A stretch of 64,000 nucleotides of DNA from Achromobacter sp. MYb9 (GCF_002975275.1 NZ_PCOQ01000010.1:62001-126000); one strand, 5' to 3'. Positions 48,951 to 58,588 are shown, counted from the stretch's first letter. The notes: generated by a model from the sequence alone, not told the origin. A program made the numbers and translations.

Positions 48951-49937
48951 TCATTCGGGTTCGATTCCGGCCGCCTTGATGACACTGCCCCACTTCTGAG
49001 TCTCGGCAGCCTGAAACTGATTAAGCTCGGCAGACGTCGTCGTCCACGCCTGGGTTGCCGAATTCCGAAAGAATGCCTGCGCGCCGTCGCTGGCGACCGC
49101 CTTGATCAATAACTGTCTCATCTCCGCGACTATTGGCGCGGCCGTGCCGGCCGGTACGTAGGCGGCGAACCAGTAACCCATGTCATAGCCTTTAATGCCG
49201 GCCTCGTCGAGGGTAGGTAAATTCGGCAGTTGAATCAGGCGTTCTTGGGTTGACGCGCCAAGTGGGCGCAGTTTGCCTGCTTCGATCTGCGACAAACCCG
49301 TCACGGTGTCGATCACCATCATGTCGATGTGACCGCCCAGCAGATCGTTAAGCGCATTGGGATTGCTGTTGTAGCCGACCCAGACGATATCGGTACCGGT
49401 CAGTTGCTTGAACATTTCACCTGCCATGCGGCTGGACGAATTTCCGCTGCCGAAGCTCAGTTTTCCCGGCGCTTGCTTGGCCGCGCGAATAAGGTCATCT
49501 GCGGTGCGGTAGGGCGAGTCCGCCTTCACCACTAGAATCTGGCCGCCGCGTCCCAATCCCGTCAGTGGCGTGAAATCCGCTACCGGGTCGTAGGGGAGTT
49601 TCTTGAAAAGATGCGGATTGGCGGCTTGCGTCGTGTTGGTGGTGATCAAGACCGTGTAGCCGTCGGGGGCGGCTCGGGCAACGTGCTGCGCGGCGATCAT
49701 GCCGCTCGCGCCAGGCCGGTTCTCGACGACGACGGCTTGCCCCGTTTGCTGTGTGAGCGACGCTGACAATGCGCGTGCCAACAAATCGGTTGCGCTGCCA
49801 GCGCCGAACGGCACGACAAACGTCACGGGTTTTGCAGGGTAGCCAGCGGCATGCGCCGATACGGCCCAGGTAAGGCCCACCACGGCCAACATCGACGCCG
49901 CCACGCGGATGATATAGGCAGTAATGCGGATTCTCAT
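48951..49937 (-). CDS. Bug/TctC-family periplasmic receptor
   Basis: A 328-residue protein with a signal peptide ending near SAHA, then YPAKPVTFVVPFGAGSATDL and APDGYTVLITTNTTQAANPH, and cleft residues FGSGNSSSRMAGEMF. Convergent with the amidohydrolase operon. It is the last gene of a minus-strand group with enoyl-CoA hydratase and CoA-transferase genes (83 bases behind the hydratase start region), so it may serve that pathway, which probably handles a carboxylic acid activated as CoA ester. Confidence 0.88.
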   Translation of the reverse strand: MRIRITAYIIRVAASMLAVVGLTWAVSAHAAGYPAKPVTFVVPFGAGSATDLLARALSASLTQQTGQAVVVENRPGASGMIAAQHVARAAPDGYTVLITTNTTQAANPHLFKKLPYDPVADFTPLTGLGRGGQILVVKADSPYRTADDLIRAAKQAPGKLSFGSGNSSSRMAGEMFKQLTGTDIVWVGYNSNPNALNDLLGGHIDMMVIDTVTGLSQIEAGKLRPLGASTQERLIQLPNLPTLDEAGIKGYDMGYWFAAYVPAGTAAPIVAEMRQLLIKAVASDGAQAFFRNSATQAWTTTSAELNQFQAAETQKWGSVIKAAGIEPE

Positions 49938-50020
49938 GTTCGTCTCCTGTTATTAGTCTGTTCCGGCATCAACGGCCAGCAGGCTTCGTGTGCCAGCCCT
50001 GGGGGGCGCGGTCAACGCGC

Positions 50021-50872
50021 TCAAGCGGGCTGCGAGGAAAGATCGCGTCGGGCGCGCTGTGCAAGAAACTCGCGCACGATGGCCTTGTGTTCATCGCCGC
50101 AAAGCAAAATCGCTTGCATGGCGGCAGCGTTCTCCAGCGCCATCGGCAAGGTCGACTCGGCGGCATCCAATACCAGGCGCTTTGCCATGCGCAAGGCTTG
50201 GGGCGGATTCGACGCAATGCGCCGGGCCAAGGCGGCGCTGGTTTCGTCCAAGGCCTGCGGCGCCACAACGCGGGATACCATGCCCAGTTGCAACGCCGTC
50301 GACGCGTCGACGAATTCGCTGGTCAGCGTCAACTCCAACGCCTTTGCCGTCCCCACGATCCGAGTCAGGAACCAGGCGCCGCCTATGCCGGATACCAGGC
50401 CTAGCCGCAGGAAGCTCTCGGCAAACGTCGCGCGTTCGCTGGCCACGCGCAGGTCGCACATGAGCGCCAAGTCGCAGCCGGCTCCGACTGCCGACCCATT
50501 GACCGCCGCAATGGACGGCATCTGCAATGCTTGCAATGCATGGGTGACTCGATGCAGCGTCGATTTCAGCCGGGCGTGGATTTGGGTGGCGGAGCCTTGC
50601 ATCAGGTCGGCTCCTTGCTCCATGTCTTTCACATTGCCGCCCGTGCAGAAGTGCTTGCCTGTGGCACGCAGCAAGACGCAATGAACGTTTGACAGCGTAT
50701 TGGCCTGCTCCAGGGCCTCGGCAAGCGCCTCGGCCATGCGCACCGACATGGCGTTGCCCGTGTCCGGGTCATTGAGGCTCAATGTAAGGACGCCGTGGGT
50801 AATGTCTTGCTGGATCAATAACTCGGGCGGGGCGGAGGCGGCCGATCCGGCGATGGATGCATGGGATGTCAT
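50021..50872 (-). CDS. Enoyl-CoA hydratase/isomerase family protein
   Basis: A 283-residue crotonase-fold protein. CoA-binding and oxyanion motifs GKHFCTGGNVKDME and AAVNGSAVGAGCDLALMCDL; FAESFLRLGLVSGIGGAWFL holds the usual second catalytic region. It lacks an obvious pair of hydratase Glu residues (Gly and Ser at the first position), so hydratase versus other crotonase activity is open. It starts 15 bases behind the CoA-transferase stop, suggesting one operon that activates and then converts an acid as its CoA thioester. Confidence 0.88.
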   Translation of the reverse strand: MTSHASIAGSAASAPPELLIQQDITHGVLTLSLNDPDTGNAMSVRMAEALAEALEQANTLSNVHCVLLRATGKHFCTGGNVKDMEQGADLMQGSATQIHARLKSTLHRVTHALQALQMPSIAAVNGSAVGAGCDLALMCDLRVASERATFAESFLRLGLVSGIGGAWFLTRIVGTAKALELTLTSEFVDASTALQLGMVSRVVAPQALDETSAALARRIASNPPQALRMAKRLVLDAAESTLPMALENAAAMQAILLCGDEHKAIVREFLAQRARRDLSSQPA

Positions 50873-50887
50873 CGGTGTTTCCTTGGC

Positions 50888-52105
50888 TCATGTGGAAAAT
50901 GGATCGGGCTTGCCCAGTACGCCGCTCGCGAACATGGTGTCGATCTCGGCTGTGTCATAGCCGCATTCATTCAGGATCTGGCGGCTGTGCTGGCCCAGCG
51001 TTGGCGCGGCCGTGATGGGGCCGTGCGCGGTAGCGGCGTGAGCAGGCCCCGGCGCAAAGCCCGGCATGCGCACTTTTCCGGCGATTGGATGGTCGACCCA
51101 ACTGTCGATGCCGCTTTCCGCGTACGCTTGCGATCGGACGACATCGTGGTAGTCCGCTACCGGTGCACACAGGATGTCCAGCTCGGCAAGCCGATTCACC
51201 CACACGTCGGTGGCTCGTTGACGAAACAACGGAGTCAGTTCCCGGCGCAGCGCGTCGCGGTGCGCGACACGGCATTCGTTAGTGCAAAAACGCGGATCAT
51301 GTTCCAGTTCCCCAGCACCCAATACGGCGCACAAGGCTTGCCAGCGCTTGGGGTGGTAGGCAGCCACCATGATCCATCCATCAAGGGTCTGGTAGGCCTC
51401 GTTGGGGGCGGCGTAGGGGGCGGCGCTGCCCGCCTTGGCGGGGGCGGTGTCCGAGGCAAAGTACGACGCGTAACCGATCTGCTGCAGCATCAGCGTTGCG
51501 TTGTACAGGCTGATGTCAAGGTGTTCGCCCTGGCCGCTGCGTTGCGCCGCGTGGTATGCGGCCAGAATGGCAATCGTAGCCATATAGGCCGTGGCCATGT
51601 CGGCGACCGGAGTAGCGACTTTTACCGGCTCGCCGTCCGCGACGCCCAAGGTGCTCATCAAGCCGCTGGCGGCCTGGATGATGCCGTCTACACCGGGCCG
51701 GCCACGCAGCGGGCCAGTTTGTCCGTATGCGGAAATTGAGCAAAACACCAATCTGCGGTTGCTGGCGGCCAGCGTGTCGTAGTCCAGACCAAACGCCTGC
51801 ATCACCCCTGGACGGTAGTTTTCAACCACCACGTCCGCACGGTCGATCAAGCGACGCGCGACTTCGCGGCCGCTGTCGCATTTCAGATCCAGCGCCATGC
51901 CGCGCTTGTTGCGATTCACGCTCAAGTACACGGCGCTTTCGCCCGCGATCCAGGGCGGGCCGATCTGCCGCCCAAGTTCCCCGCCGGGAGGTTCGATTTT
52001 GATAACGTCCGCGCCCATGTCCGCCAGCATCATGGTGCAGACAGGTCCCGCGAGTACGTGCGAGAAATCCACCACCCGCAGGCCTCGCAAGCTACGTTTG
52101 AACAT
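50888..52105 (-). CDS. Class III (CaiB/BaiF) CoA-transferase
   Basis: A 405-residue protein. LRVVDFSHVLAGPVCTMMLA, DMGADVIKIEPPGGELGRQI, NRNKRGMALDLKCDSGRE and ADVVVENYRPGVMQAFGLDY mark the family, with the catalytic Asp expected in RGRPGVDGIIQAASGLMS. Moves CoA between carboxylic acids in the cytoplasm. First gene of the unit, with a LysR gene upstream in the same direction after 148 bases. The substrate is unknown. Confidence 0.92.
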   Translation of the reverse strand: MFKRSLRGLRVVDFSHVLAGPVCTMMLADMGADVIKIEPPGGELGRQIGPPWIAGESAVYLSVNRNKRGMALDLKCDSGREVARRLIDRADVVVENYRPGVMQAFGLDYDTLAASNRRLVFCSISAYGQTGPLRGRPGVDGIIQAASGLMSTLGVADGEPVKVATPVADMATAYMATIAILAAYHAAQRSGQGEHLDISLYNATLMLQQIGYASYFASDTAPAKAGSAAPYAAPNEAYQTLDGWIMVAAYHPKRWQALCAVLGAGELEHDPRFCTNECRVAHRDALRRELTPLFRQRATDVWVNRLAELDILCAPVADYHDVVRSQAYAESGIDSWVDHPIAGKVRMPGFAPGPAHAATAHGPITAAPTLGQHSRQILNECGYDTAEIDTMFASGVLGKPDPFST

Positions 52106-52253
52106 GTCCTGTCTCCTGCACGATACGGCCTGATGGGTGACCGTGATCTCTTGTCATGCAGGCAGAATAGGTAGCGGTGCCAGACCCGGCAAACGACTTT
52201 ATCGATCGGATGCTTTGACTTTTTGTAAAAGGGTCAGCGCAGGCGCGCGCGGA

Positions 52254-53138
52254 TCAAACGGCGACGAGTGTGGACAGCCAATCGCGGAATAGACGCAACG
52301 CCCTGGATTGCGGCTTGCCCGTCGGCCAGGCAAAGTAATACGTGAAATCCTCATGATCCAGTATGCGATCCAGCGGCGCCACCAAGGTTCCGTCCGCCAG
52401 TTCTTTCTCGATTAGCGCCTTTTGGCCAATGGCGACGCCATGCCCTTCGATGGCTGCCTGGTAGGCAAGCAACGAGGTTTCGTACTTCATGCCATGCGCG
52501 GGGTTGACGTTGCGCAAGCCTGCCGCGCGCAGCCATAGCATCCAATCGTCGGGTCGCGCCATCGAATGCAGCAAGGTTTGCGTCGCCAGTTGTTCCTTGT
52601 GCGTCAGCCGCAGCGTGGGAGCCGCCACGGGCACCAACTCGTTGCGCACCAGCTGTAGCGTGCGCATTCCCGGCCAGCGGCCATCGCCCAGCTGTATGCC
52701 GGCGTCGATGTCTTCGCGCTGGAAATCCAGCGGCGCGAACGACGTCATGACTTGAACGTCGATGTCTTTATGCTTCTGATGAAAGCTCGCCAGTCGCGGA
52801 ATGAGCCAGCGCACGGCAAAGGTGGCGGGCGACCTGATGCGCAAGGTGTCGCGGCCCAGGCCGTTGCCGGACACTGCCAGCGTGGCCTCGCGCAGGGCCG
52901 CGAACAGCGGTATCAAGTCCGACAGGTAGCGTGCGCCTGCAGGCGTCAACTCCAGACCCCCGCGCACGCGCAAAAATAGCGGCGTGCCCAGATAGTTTTC
53001 CAGCGCGCGCACCTGCCTGCTGACCGCCGCAGGTGTCACGCACAATTCATCGGCTGCTTTGGAAATGCTCAGCAGGCGTCCGGTGGCTTCGAACGCGCGG
53101 GCGGGATTCAGTGGCGGAAGTAAGTCGCGGCGGGCCAT
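52254..53138 (-). CDS. LysR-family regulator (GcvA type)
   Basis: A 294-residue protein from ATG 53138 (MARRDLLPPLNPARAFEATG). Helix-turn-helix LLSISKAADELCVTPAAVSR, QVRALENYLGTPLFLR; effector domain with IRSPATFAVRWLIPRLASFH and IEGHGVAIGQKALIEKELAD. It lies between the CoA-transferase operon and the aldehyde dehydrogenase gene, all on the minus strand; it may control either. The frame upstream to 53171 lacks support. Confidence 0.88.
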   Translation of the reverse strand: MARRDLLPPLNPARAFEATGRLLSISKAADELCVTPAAVSRQVRALENYLGTPLFLRVRGGLELTPAGARYLSDLIPLFAALREATLAVSGNGLGRDTLRIRSPATFAVRWLIPRLASFHQKHKDIDVQVMTSFAPLDFQREDIDAGIQLGDGRWPGMRTLQLVRNELVPVAAPTLRLTHKEQLATQTLLHSMARPDDWMLWLRAAGLRNVNPAHGMKYETSLLAYQAAIEGHGVAIGQKALIEKELADGTLVAPLDRILDHEDFTYYFAWPTGKPQSRALRLFRDWLSTLVAV

Positions 53139-53197
53139 GGCAATGAGAGTCGTACGCTGACGCGACGCCACTATAGCGCCGAACCCGCCTTGCAGGT

Positions 53198-54577
53198 CTA
53201 GTATTCCAGGCCGCCCATCAGCACGTACTTGACCTCGACGTACTCTTCGATGCCGTAGTAGCTGCCCTCGCGACCGTAGCCTGACTGCTTGACGCCACCG
53301 AACGGCACGGAGGCGGTACCGACCGACCCGGAGTTCAGGATCACCATGCCTGCCTCGATATCGCGAGACAAGCGGAACGCCCGGCCAACATCGCGCGTGT
53401 AGGCGTACGCGACCAGACCATATTCGGTGTTGTTGGCCCTGTTTACGACCTCGCGCTCGTCGGAGAAGCGGTAGAAAGGAAACACGGGCCCGAAGATCTC
53501 GGTATGGGCGATTGGCATCTCGTCATTGAGACCAGCCAGTATGGTGGGCTCATAAAACAGTCCGCCCTTGGTGTGTGGATTCCCTCCAAGCAATACCGTG
53601 GCGCCACGCCGCTTAGTGTCTTCGATCAGTTGCATGACCTTGTCCAGGCCTGCCCGGTTGATGAGTGGCCCCACGACGAATTCTTCCTGCAGGCCTTGAT
53701 CCACCCGAATTTTGGATACCTTTTCCACGACGGCGGCGACAAAGCGGTCATAAATGCCGTCTTGTACGTAGATACGGTTGGGCGAAATGCAGACTTGACC
53801 GGAATTTCGCAGCTTGGCTGCCACCAGACCCGCGACGGCCTGATCAAGATTCGCGTCATCGAAAACAATGAAGGGGGCGTTGCCGCCCAATTCCAGCGTC
53901 ATCTTTTTCAGCGAGCGTCCGCTGGCTGCGGCCAGCAGTTTTCCCACGGCGGTCGATCCCGTAAACGAGATCTTGCGAATGCGATCATCGCCGGTGAAGC
54001 GCTCACCGATCTGTTGTGGATTGCCCGTCACCATCTCGAATACGCCCTCCGGAATGCCGGCTTTGCGGGCGTACTCCAGCAGCTTGTAGGCCGTCAGCGG
54101 CGTCTCTTCGGAGGGCTTGATGATCATGGTGCACCCTGCCGCCAGGGCCGTTGCCACTTTGCGCGTGACCATCATGAACGGGAAGTTCCAGGGGGTGATG
54201 GCGGCCGTGGGGCCGGCGGGCTCTTTCACGACCATGATGGCAGCGTTATCCGCGTGAGACGGAATCGTGTCGCCGTACACCCGCTTTGCTTCTTCGGCAT
54301 ACCACTCGATGAAACCCAGACCGTAGTCGATTTCACCCAAGGCTTCGGCCAGGCATTTGCCATTTTCCTTGACCATGATTTCGGCGAAGGCCTGCTTGTC
54401 TTCTCTGACGATCTCGAACCATCGGCGGAGTAGGTCGCCGCGGTCTTTGGCCAGTTTGCGCGACCAGGCGGGAAAGGCTGCGCACGTCCTATCTATAGCC
54501 GCCTGGACCTGCACGGCATCCATTTCAGGCGCTTGTCCGACGATAGTCCCGTCGGCGGGATTCAATACGTTGATCAT
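53198..54577 (-). CDS. NAD(P)-dependent aldehyde dehydrogenase (succinate-semialdehyde type)
   Basis: A 459-residue protein from ATG 54577. Full-length ALDH: ITPWNFPFMMVTRKVATALA, IIKPSEETPLTAYKLLEYAR, FTGSTAVGKLL, catalytic Glu in MTLELGGNAPFIVFDD, catalytic Cys in NSGQVCISPNRIYVQ, and EIFGPVFPFYRFSDE. The CISPNR Cys region and length resemble succinate-semialdehyde dehydrogenases, but that specificity is a guess. Divergent from an AraC regulator at 54777, whose probable site lies between. Confidence 0.93.
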   Translation of the reverse strand: MINVLNPADGTIVGQAPEMDAVQVQAAIDRTCAAFPAWSRKLAKDRGDLLRRWFEIVREDKQAFAEIMVKENGKCLAEALGEIDYGLGFIEWYAEEAKRVYGDTIPSHADNAAIMVVKEPAGPTAAITPWNFPFMMVTRKVATALAAGCTMIIKPSEETPLTAYKLLEYARKAGIPEGVFEMVTGNPQQIGERFTGDDRIRKISFTGSTAVGKLLAAASGRSLKKMTLELGGNAPFIVFDDANLDQAVAGLVAAKLRNSGQVCISPNRIYVQDGIYDRFVAAVVEKVSKIRVDQGLQEEFVVGPLINRAGLDKVMQLIEDTKRRGATVLLGGNPHTKGGLFYEPTILAGLNDEMPIAHTEIFGPVFPFYRFSDEREVVNRANNTEYGLVAYAYTRDVGRAFRLSRDIEAGMVILNSGSVGTASVPFGGVKQSGYGREGSYYGIEEYVEVKYVLMGGLEY

Positions 54578-54692
54578 GATGTTCGCAGCACTCCAATTGA
54601 TTTCCACACACCGCGTCGTCTGACACGCGGCTCAAATAAGAGATTGAATAATAGATAAAACAAGATCGGTCTTTCTACGGTAATTCATCTAT

Positions 54693-54715
54693 TATGATTG
54701 CCTAATCCTATGATT
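54693..54715. promoter_or_regulatory. Direct repeat TATGATT with 16-base period, candidate AraC site
   Basis: TATGATT at 54693-54699 and 54709-54715 in the AT-rich region between the aldehyde dehydrogenase and AraC genes. Direct repeats 1.5 helical turns apart suit AraC-type dimers. Confidence 0.4.
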
Positions 54716-54776
54716 ATCGATAGCTAAGGGCGCGTGGAGTGGTAAGCTGCGCAGCGTTTCTTAAGGAGGTTTCGCC

Positions 54777-55739
54777 ATGGCTCGGCCAAGTGACGATGCG
54801 GCACACGACACACGCGCGTTGGTAAGGCGCATGGTGTCAATGCTGGAGCGCTTGGCTCCAAGCGAGGGATACAACCTGACCCGTCTGCCCGACGTCAGAT
54901 TTCTGCGATCGAACCGCCCGTTAACTGCCGTGCCGGTCCTCTACGACCCCGGCATCGTCATCGTTTGCCAGGGCAGGAAGCGTGGATACTTCGGTGATCA
55001 GGTTTACTTGTACGACGATCAGCACTATCTGGCGGTTTCAGTTCCCGTGCCATTCACGATGGAAACAGACGCCAGCGCAGAAAAGCCGCTACTGGCCATA
55101 TACATGCACCTGGACTTCAAGCTGGCTGCCGATCTCATGCTGCAGATCGACCAGCATGGCGGCATGGAGCCCGCTCAACCGAGGGGCTTGATATCCACGC
55201 CGATGGACCGCCGATTGTGCGAGTCTCTGGTTCGTTTCCTGGAAGCCATGAGCCAGCCGCTAGAGGCCGGCACATTGGGGCCGACGCTGGTTCGGGAAAT
55301 CTATTTCCATGTACTGACGGGAGAACAGGGCGCGTCGATACGGGCGGCGCTAGCCATGCACGGGCAGTTTGGCAAGATCGCGCGCGCGCTGCGTCGCATC
55401 CATGCGTCGTTTGACGCAGATTTCAGCGTCGAGCAATTGGCACGCGAAGCGGGGATGAGCGTGCCGACTTTCCATATGCACTTCAAAGCGATAACCGAGA
55501 CGTCTCCCATGCAGTACGTGAAGTCGATACGCCTGCATCAGGCGCGCTTGCATATGGTGCGCAACGGCATGACGGCCGCGGCCGCCAGCGTGGAAGTGGG
55601 CTATGACAGTCCCTCGCAGTTCAGCCGAGAATTCAAACGCCTTTTCGGACGCAGCCCGGTTGAAGAAGTCAGACGGATGAAAGCGGAGTTCGCCATTCCC
55701 CCCGCACATACCCCCTCGGTCTTTGTGTCTTCACATTGA
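54777..55739 (+). CDS. AraC-family regulator (AraC_N plus HTH)
   Basis: A 320-residue protein after a strong TTAAGGAGG. The N-terminal ligand domain is of the AraC_N type (VPVLYDPGIVIVCQGRKRGY, YLAVSVPVPFTMETDASAEK). The C-terminal double helix-turn-helix has FDADFSVEQLAREAGMSVPT, FHMHFKAITETSPMQYVKSI and VGYDSPSQFSREFKRLFGRS. Divergent from the aldehyde dehydrogenase gene and likely its activator. Confidence 0.92.
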   Translation: MARPSDDAAHDTRALVRRMVSMLERLAPSEGYNLTRLPDVRFLRSNRPLTAVPVLYDPGIVIVCQGRKRGYFGDQVYLYDDQHYLAVSVPVPFTMETDASAEKPLLAIYMHLDFKLAADLMLQIDQHGGMEPAQPRGLISTPMDRRLCESLVRFLEAMSQPLEAGTLGPTLVREIYFHVLTGEQGASIRAALAMHGQFGKIARALRRIHASFDADFSVEQLAREAGMSVPTFHMHFKAITETSPMQYVKSIRLHQARLHMVRNGMTAAAASVEVGYDSPSQFSREFKRLFGRSPVEEVRRMKAEFAIPPAHTPSVFVSSH

Positions 55740-56110
55740 ATCGTTGAGCCCGAGCATTCAAAGCACCTGCCGGCCTCCTCCTGTCGCCCTACGATTTATC
55801 TTCCATCGTCTCTCCTTGTGTCGCTATGTGTTGGGCGGCCGGCATCGCCAAGTTCCGGCAGGCACTGATGACCGAGCCCGAATTGACCGCCGGCACATGG
55901 GCGGACGACGCGACGCTGGCGTTCATGCGGCAGGCGATGGGGGCACTGGCGAAGTAGCCAGCCCCGTGCAATGTGAGCAACGCGGCGCGGAAAGTAAGGG
56001 TGTTTCCAAGCCGAAGGAGCCAAGCCTAACGTCGCAGCAGTAAGCCATGGGGTCATCCGAAAACGACACGACGTGCATTGGGCAAGGAGGGGCCTTTTCT
56101 GGCAACAGGG
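55740..56110. other. Intergenic stretch with one possible gene remnant
   Basis: This 371-base region follows the AraC gene and precedes the 3' end of the MFS gene. The only coding-like stretch is plus 55826-55957, which reads MCWAAGIAKFRQALMTEPEL and ends FMRQAMGALAK with a stop. It has no ribosome-binding site and looks like the last 40 or so codons of a lost gene of unidentified family. No promoter or terminator was recognised. Confidence 0.4.
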
Positions 56111-57367
56111 TCACAGATGAATTGCGGAGGGTGCGGCTGCACCGATCGAAGGCGAGGGTACTTTTACGCGCATCCAGATGAAGAGGCCGGCAAGCAGCAT
56201 GAGACCCCCTCCTGCAACGAAAACGCCTTCAATGCCTCTCAGGCTGAACATTGCACCGCCTGCTGCTGCGCCTATGGCGATTGAGGACTGCACCGACGCT
56301 ACGACCATCCCGCCCGCGCTTTCGGCTTGGTCCGGCACGGCGCGCGCGACCCAGTTTGACCATGCAACGGGAACGCCTCCGAACGCAAGGCCCCATGCTG
56401 CGATCAGCGTTGCCTGACCCGGTATGGACGCAGGAAAAAGTGCCATCGCCAAAGCACTCCCACCGACGAGGGCCGGCATTAGAGCCAAGGTGACATATAA
56501 GCTACGCTGCATCAGCCAACCTGCGAGCATGGTGCCTACGAAATTCGCAATGCCGAAGCCAAGTAGCATCAGCGCCAGGCCGTTCGTTCCAACGCCGACA
56601 GTGCTTTCCAGGAACGGCCGGATATAGGTAAAGAGAGCGAAATGGCCTGTATGCGCCAGAATGCAGCCAAACATTCCAAGGGCAATTCCGGGCCGCAAGA
56701 GAACGTCCAAAATCGTTCTGAGCCGGGCGGGCCGACGCGGCGCCATGCGCGGTAACGTGAACCATTGGAACGCCAGGGTTAATACACCCACTGCCGCAGC
56801 TGCGACAAAGGCGCTGCGCCATCCAAATTGGCCGCCAAGATAGCTTCCTAACGGCACGGCGACCACTGTCCCCACGGCAATGCCGCTAAAGATGATGGAT
56901 AACGCGCGTGGCAGGAGGGCCGCCGGTACCAATCGCATGGCGACAGCTGCCGCCATGCTCCAGAACCCTCCTAAGGCGATCCCGAGCAGGACGCGCATCA
57001 AGAGCAGCACCCACATGTCCGACGACGCCGCGACCAGCAGGTTGGACACAATCATTAAAGTGGAAAAGCCCAGTAGAACCGTACGCCGATCGAGGCTGCG
57101 GGTAAGACCGGGCACGAGCAAGCCTGCGAAAAGCGCCACCACCGCAGTGACCGTCACTGCCTGCCCCGCCATTGCTTCTGATACGCGTAGAGCTTCCGCC
57201 ATGGGCGTCAGGAGACTTGCCGGCAAGTACTCCGCGGTCAATAGGCCGAATACACCCATCGCCAGCGAGAACACTGCTGTCCATGCCGCTGACACCGGCT
57301 CAATGTCCACCGGGCTGGCTGAACCTTCGGGGGTGGAAAGATCAACAAAACTACGCATTGCACTCAT
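56111..57367 (-). CDS. MFS transporter, DHA1 (drug:H+ antiporter) type
   Basis: A 418-residue protein with 12 predicted membrane helices. Motif A-like loop GLLVPGLTRSLDRRTVLLGF between helices 2 and 3, motif C-like region GIAVGTVVAVPLGSYLGGQF in helix 5, and FGWRSAF before helix 6. It fits the DHA1 exporters near NepI and AraJ-type efflux pumps; the substrate is unknown. Divergent from an AraC regulator, with 48 bases between and a 30-base inverted repeat covering its start codon. Confidence 0.9.
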   Translation of the reverse strand: MSAMRSFVDLSTPEGSASPVDIEPVSAAWTAVFSLAMGVFGLLTAEYLPASLLTPMAEALRVSEAMAGQAVTVTAVVALFAGLLVPGLTRSLDRRTVLLGFSTLMIVSNLLVAASSDMWVLLLMRVLLGIALGGFWSMAAAVAMRLVPAALLPRALSIIFSGIAVGTVVAVPLGSYLGGQFGWRSAFVAAAAVGVLTLAFQWFTLPRMAPRRPARLRTILDVLLRPGIALGMFGCILAHTGHFALFTYIRPFLESTVGVGTNGLALMLLGFGIANFVGTMLAGWLMQRSLYVTLALMPALVGGSALAMALFPASIPGQATLIAAWGLAFGGVPVAWSNWVARAVPDQAESAGGMVVASVQSSIAIGAAAGGAMFSLRGIEGVFVAGGGLMLLAGLFIWMRVKVPSPSIGAAAPSAIHL

Positions 57368-57388
57368 CCAAGAAAATCAGTGAGTGCA
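57359..57388. promoter_or_regulatory. Inverted repeat TGCACTCA/TGAGTGCA at the MFS start
   Basis: Perfect 8-base arms at 57359-57366 and 57381-57388. The left arm covers the MFS start codon, and the whole lies 28 bases before the AraC start. Candidate operator that would block MFS transcription or translation. Confidence 0.55.
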
Positions 57389-57415
57389 GTCTAGGACTTG
57401 TGATCGGGATGATCT

Positions 57416-58408
57416 ATGATGTTTCGTACTGAATCTTTGATAGAAAATCCGATGTCGTTGCCGCACGATTACGCTCTTCCTCCGCACTTGATCAGTGAGT
57501 TGCTTACCGGAATGCGTCTGCGCGGGGTGCAGTACCGGCGTGTGCAGACCGGCCCTAGTTTTGGACTGAGCTTTGAAGCGAAGGCTGGCCACGGTTTTTT
57601 CTACTACTTGGCTGTGGGCTCGGCCGTCCTACGCACCGTGGAGGGCGGCTTGCACAAATTGAGTGCCGGCAACGCGGTGTTTCTGCCTCATGGGCAAGCC
57701 CATCAATGGCTTTCCGCCGAGGACGCAGACTTGCAGGATATCGATACGCTTGAAGCCGCCTTGATCGGCAATTCCGTGACCGAAGTGGATACCTGTCCAA
57801 GTACCAGCATCGTACCCAGCGCAATCTTCTTTTACGGTTGCATGGAATTCGACCTTGGCGGCATGCGGGCTCTGGGGCAACTGATGCCGGATGTCATGTG
57901 CGTGGATGCCGACAGCGACCGCTTTCCTGGCATGGTCCCAATTCTGGGCGCGATGAAAGGCGAAATCTGTTCCAGACGCGTGGGGTTTGCGGACATTCTG
58001 GCCCGCTTAGCTGAAGTGGTCGCCGCGATGATTGTTCGGGGATGGGTCGAGTGCGGTTGCGACAATGCCTCCGGCCTGGCCGCAGCGCTGCGGGATCCAC
58101 GGCTTGCTCGCGCCATCCTTGCCTTGCACCGCCAACCAGCCCGCGATTGGAAATTGGCTGAGTTGGCGGGCGAGTGCCATATTTCTCGCTCTGTTTTTGC
58201 CGAGCGATTTCATGCCACGGTGGGAATGCCACCTTTGCGCTACGCCAACGAGTTGAAGATGCGTCTTGCCAGGCAATGGCTGACGCACGACAGGCTGCCG
58301 ATCGACACGGTAGCTGAGCGCTTGGGCTATACGTCGCAAGCAGCATTCAGCCGTGCTTTCAAGCGTGTTACCGGCCTTCCCCCAGGCTCTAGCCGAGATG
58401 CGCGTTGA
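57416..58408 (+). CDS. AraC-family regulator with cupin-like ligand domain
   Basis: A 330-residue protein; ATG 57416, 57419 or 57452 are possible starts. The N-terminal cupin_6-like domain (GHGFFYYLAVGSAVLRTVEG, SAGNAVFLPHGQAHQWLS) precedes the C-terminal HTH with DWKLAELAGECHISRSVFAE and LGYTSQAAFSRAFKRVTGLP. Divergent from the MFS exporter and probably its regulator, as is common for AraC/exporter pairs. Confidence 0.9.
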   Translation: MMFRTESLIENPMSLPHDYALPPHLISELLTGMRLRGVQYRRVQTGPSFGLSFEAKAGHGFFYYLAVGSAVLRTVEGGLHKLSAGNAVFLPHGQAHQWLSAEDADLQDIDTLEAALIGNSVTEVDTCPSTSIVPSAIFFYGCMEFDLGGMRALGQLMPDVMCVDADSDRFPGMVPILGAMKGEICSRRVGFADILARLAEVVAAMIVRGWVECGCDNASGLAAALRDPRLARAILALHRQPARDWKLAELAGECHISRSVFAERFHATVGMPPLRYANELKMRLARQWLTHDRLPIDTVAERLGYTSQAAFSRAFKRVTGLPPGSSRDAR

Positions 58409-58550
58409 GTTTCCACATAGAGGCGACGTATTCTCAAGGGATCGATCCAGTTGAAGGAATTATCGGCCCAGCCTTTGTTGATGCGCGAACCCGACTCCAC
58501 GACGCAAGGCGCTGGAAGAGGCGCACTGACGCAGGCGAAATGTCGTGGAC

Positions 58551-58588
58551 AAAAAAAGGCGCCGACGGGAAGTCATCCCGCCGGCGCC
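58551..58588 (-). terminator. Rho-independent terminator of the phosphonate operon
   Basis: A 12-base stem with one mismatch (58558-58569 with 58577-58588, starting GGCGCC) and a 7-base loop, followed on the minus strand by seven T residues. It lies 20 bases after the phnX stop. A short T run on the other side may also end the AraC transcript. Confidence 0.88.
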
